Origin: CAYNHQ01 sp964397255
GTDB lineage: Bacteria > Bdellovibrionota_G > JALEGL01 > DATDPG01
Assembly: GCA_964397255.1 (NCBI GenBank)
Contig: CAYNHQ010000014.1
Location: 1 to 17,033 of the forward strand
Length of the DNA stretch: 17,033 nucleotides
Direction of reading: 5' to 3'
In this document: positions 14,923 to 17,033 of the stretch, piece after piece
How positions within the stretch are numbered: position 1 is the stretch's first letter
Layout: each line of letters starts with the position of its first letter
Translations under genes and position numbers: made by a program
The notes under the pieces: generated by a model
Databases searched by the model: none
What the model was told of the DNA's origin: nothing
The model's input: the letters and a program-made list of their open reading frames with translations, nothing else

Positions 14923-15899
14923 GGCGATTTCAATCTTTAGTTCACTATCGCTTCGCGAAGAGGGCTGCGATTTCCGCGCCGGATAGCGCTCGGTTATAAA
15001 CGTAGACTTCATCCAAGACTCCGTTCAAGTTGGGGTCTGGGCTCACGTATGCACTTTTGCCAAGCCAATAGGCGGAAAGACTTAGATCCGAGCGTTTCAG
15101 TGTGAATGTGCTGGACGCCACAGAGACGCCGTTCACATAGAGAGTTCCGACATTGGCCGACATCGTCACAGCGATGTGCGTCCAGCTGCCGACCGGCAAC
15201 GGGTTGGGGTCCATAAGATTTTGGCTGTTACTATACCCTGCGATGGTCATGGAGAAATTTGGCGTGCCGCTCCCAGTAGCGGGCGAAAGGTACATGTAGC
15301 GCCCCGTAGAAGCGGTGGCCACCGTTCCAATAGACCCAGGTTGCAAATGTAAAATCGTTGGTCGGCACACCGCTTCCATCGTCGAAAACACCGGCCGGAC
15401 ATGCGATGTAATCCCCCGCGCCGTCGAGCTGATACGCCTGTTGAATCATGCCCGTCACGACCGTTGGTGAGTTCAACGGGGTATTGGCCGGAAAGAAGGC
15501 GTCATGTCCAAGGCCAGACATGTCCGCGGGAGAACCATCGAAGGGATAATATGACGTCAATCCCACGGGCCGACAAAGAGCTGTAAAAAATCCCAACCGG
15601 CACAACCGCACGAAACCCAGATTTGGAATCTGCCGGATTCAAAAACACGGGGGCCAGCGGTTCCAGGCTTTCGGAAAAAGTGAGAAGCACGACTTCGGTA
15701 CCCTGATGAAAAGGAATATCGGCAGCGATCGTGAGATTCTTTACATCCTGAAACAGGCTGGAGTACAAGACGTCCGGCAGGCCGTTCGATGACGAACGAA
15801 TCGCGCTGACCAACGCGGAGGAAGCGCCGGTCGCCACGTCGGATGGATCAAATCCGATTGAAATAATTTTGTTTTTTCTGTTGGTGGTCTACGGGGGTG

Positions 15900-15913
15900 G
15901 TACCAAAAGGTAC
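15900..15913. repeat. Perfect short inverted repeat with AAAA centre
   Basis: GTACC (15900-15904), AAAA, GGTAC (15909-15913) form a perfect hairpin within the linker part of the LamG-like gene. No T-run follows on either strand, so it is not a typical terminator. It may be incidental. Confidence 0.35.
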
Positions 15914-15926
15914 GCAAGATGTATCG

Positions 15927-15976
15927 TACGTGCCTACATACGTGCCTGAGGATGTGTCTGAGGATGTGAGGATGTC
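15927..15976 (-). repeat. Degenerate 12-bp tandem repeat encoding a Thr/Ser tetrapeptide linker
   Basis: On the plus strand the units TACGTGCCTACA, TACGTGCCTGAG, GATGTGTCTGAG and GATGTGAG follow one another with 12-bp spacing, then GATGTC. Read on the minus strand in one frame they give the tetrapeptides TSSD, TSSG, TYVG and TYDT. The pattern looks like an expanded, flexible extracellular linker of a surface protein. It lies immediately before the LamG-like part. Confidence 0.65.
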
Positions 15977-15977
15977 T

Positions 15978-16913
15978 TTAGTTCACCGTTTCGATCACCG
16001 TATTGAGCCTACTATTGTCTTCGAAACGGGATGTCGCTTCGTACTCGAGAAGGACATTTCCTTCTGTACGAAGTTGCGGTTTCTTCATCACACCGCGACA
16101 TTCAGTGCTGACTCGAGTATGGGGATCATCGGCTTCCTTTTTCAGGGCTTGCAAACCTTTTTCGGTCAATTTTAGGTTTTCCCCGTCTACCGTCACCTCA
16201 AGCTCCGCCTTCCCTAAATATTCAGGGCGGGTGAAGACCAAATAGCAGGACGCTGAAGTAAATGGGGAGATCCCTTTGACCGCCCCCATTTCGATTTTAT
16301 TTATTTTGCCGGTGATTTTCGCATCGCCCGATTTATGCCTTGAAATGACTAGATCGTCTTCCGCAGGCAATACGAGGATTGGAGGGGTCGGAAATTTCAT
16401 GTCCGGTGGAATAAAAAACTCTTTTTTCAGATTTGAATCCTTTGTTGTCACTAAAATAAGTGCATTGGACGGAGTCATTCTGTCGTGCAAAGATAAATTC
16501 CCTACTAGGGGCCGGGTGAAAGACGTTAAATATTCGGGATGGAGGCCGATCGTTATCGTCTTCGGGTCGGCCAGCAAACGAAAGGAAACAAAGGGTCCTT
16601 CCTTGTCCTCTGCCATCTTGTCTGGATCTACGTCATTGAATACGCTGTCTTCTCCCATTCGTACGCGATAGGTTACATCGTACATTTCGTCAACATTTTT
16701 GGTTCGATAAGAGATGCGCGTGACCACGCGTGTAAAGGATAGTTTAGCAATGAAGCGACGATCTGGGGGGCGATCCTGTTTCGTAACGCTAGTTTGCGCC
16801 GGAATTTCGATCCCCTTTGTCGTGGATGTGATCGTTCGAATCGTCACGCCTCGCCGAATGGTTGACGACGAATCCGAAGAATAGGCGATCGGAATTCCAC
16901 CCGCCGTTTTCAA
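15978..16913 (-). CDS. Unrecognised secreted-type protein, 5' end uncertain
   Basis: I do not recognise this 311-residue frame. It is rich in beta-prone and Thr/Ser segments, with charged stretches such as DVDPDKMAEDKEGPF and a Pro-rich FPTPPILVLPAEDD, and has only two Cys. There is no signal peptide, TM segment or known motif in the visible part, so extracellular location is inferred from composition and its neighbour. The first usable start is TTG at 16913, but the frame is open 31 codons further, to a TAA at 17007-17009, without ATG or GTG. The protein-like sequence TESELQKLAKVQDGFTANSF in that extension suggests the true start lies beyond it. Its TAA at 15978-15980 is 2 bp from the start-less LamG linker frame. 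It may therefore be the upstream part of one broken gene. Confidence 0.5.
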   Translation of the reverse strand: MKTAGGIPIAYSSDSSSTIRRGVTIRTITSTTKGIEIPAQTSVTKQDRPPDRRFIAKLSFTRVVTRISYRTKNVDEMYDVTYRVRMGEDSVFNDVDPDKMAEDKEGPFVSFRLLADPKTITIGLHPEYLTSFTRPLVGNLSLHDRMTPSNALILVTTKDSNLKKEFFIPPDMKFPTPPILVLPAEDDLVISRHKSGDAKITGKINKIEMGAVKGISPFTSASCYLVFTRPEYLGKAELEVTVDGENLKLTEKGLQALKKEADDPHTRVSTECRGVMKKPQLRTEGNVLLEYEATSRFEDNSRLNTVIETVN

Positions 16914-17033
16914 ATCGGAAACCGAGCTCTTACATGCAATAAATGAATTCGCCGTAAAGCCGTCCTGAACTTTGGCGAGCTTCTGAAGTTCGCTTTCAGT
17001 AATGACTTAATTTCCGCTATTTTTTTTCTGGAT

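Larger units (their letters stand above)
14945..15976 (-). pseudogene. Frameshifted LamG-like (concanavalin-fold) surface protein
   Basis: Three overlapping frames encode consecutive parts of one protein. The first part begins with a Thr/Ser-rich linker (15976-15880), changes frame in an A6 run near 15875-15880, and continues from KIISIGFDPSDV to FRAVVPVGIF. The second (about 15590-15325) reads LTSYYPFDGSPADMSGLGHD through FATWVYWNGG. The third (to 14945) reads STGRYMYLSPATGSG, GSWTHIAVTM, GTLYVNGVSV and ends LNGVLDEVYVYNRALSGAEI, the classic end of a LamG-type domain. At each junction removing one base restores the frame: in A6, in T6 near 15585-15590, and in GGCC near 15322-15326. No ATG, GTG or TTG begins the linker frame, which has a stop at 15983-15985. 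It may be the 3' part of the gene at 15978-16913. Either decay or insertion errors in the assembly could explain it. Confidence 0.75.

Noticed and set aside
14951..14960. Ten-base palindrome CTTCGCGAAG near the end of the LamG-like region
   Set aside because: It lies inside the codons for the final LFAKR residues and is too short, with no T-run, to be a convergent terminator.

Overview
The window looks like chromosome from a Gram-negative bacterium with a compact genome of roughly 50% G+C (estimated by eye). The Gram-negative reading rests on lipoprotein signals, a PBP1b-type peptidoglycan synthase with a UB2H-like domain, and a 1512-residue protein ending in an Omp85-like outer-membrane barrel. 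The mix of families (DUF155 protein, paired thymidylate-kinase-like proteins beside SixA, short two-TM HAMP protein, stand-alone DEDDy exonuclease) recalls the former Deltaproteobacteria or Bdellovibrionota. That assignment is a recollection-based guess, not a measurement. There are no RNA genes, CRISPR arrays, insertion sequences or phage genes.

Region 1 (1-844, minus) is the first 281 codons of a lipoprotein whose visible C-terminal part looks like the start of a right-handed beta-helix; it runs off the left edge. Region 2 (1066-9549, minus) is a tight five-gene envelope operon. In transcription order it encodes PBP1b, a small TPR lipoprotein, a DEDDy 3'-5' exonuclease, a large secreted HEXXH-metalloprotease/beta-propeller/outer-membrane-barrel protein, and the 23S rRNA methyltransferase RlmE. 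Neighbours overlap by 10 bp, are 27 bp apart, then overlap twice through a GTGA start/stop junction. Region 3 (9586-12199) holds a plus-strand DUF155/RMD1-type membrane protein and a convergent minus-strand protein with an anchor, helical repeats and an alkaline-phosphatase-superfamily domain. Region 4 (12225-14922, plus) holds a HAMP membrane protein without an output domain, then two tandem thymidylate-kinase-like paralogues and a SixA phosphohistidine phosphatase. The last three genes are essentially contiguous. Region 5 (14945-17033, minus) is a broken surface-protein region. It contains a LamG-like domain split by three one-base frameshifts, a Thr/Ser-rich 12-bp-periodic linker, and an unrecognised 311-residue ORF that has no convincing start. 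All of this may be one decayed or mis-sequenced gene that continues beyond the right edge.

The points most worth a second look are three. First, the kinase pair: both copies lack the usual thymidylate-kinase specificity motifs, and the second has Arg in place of the Walker A Lys. Second, the three-part protease-propeller-barrel protein. Third, the same-direction frameshifts in the LamG region.
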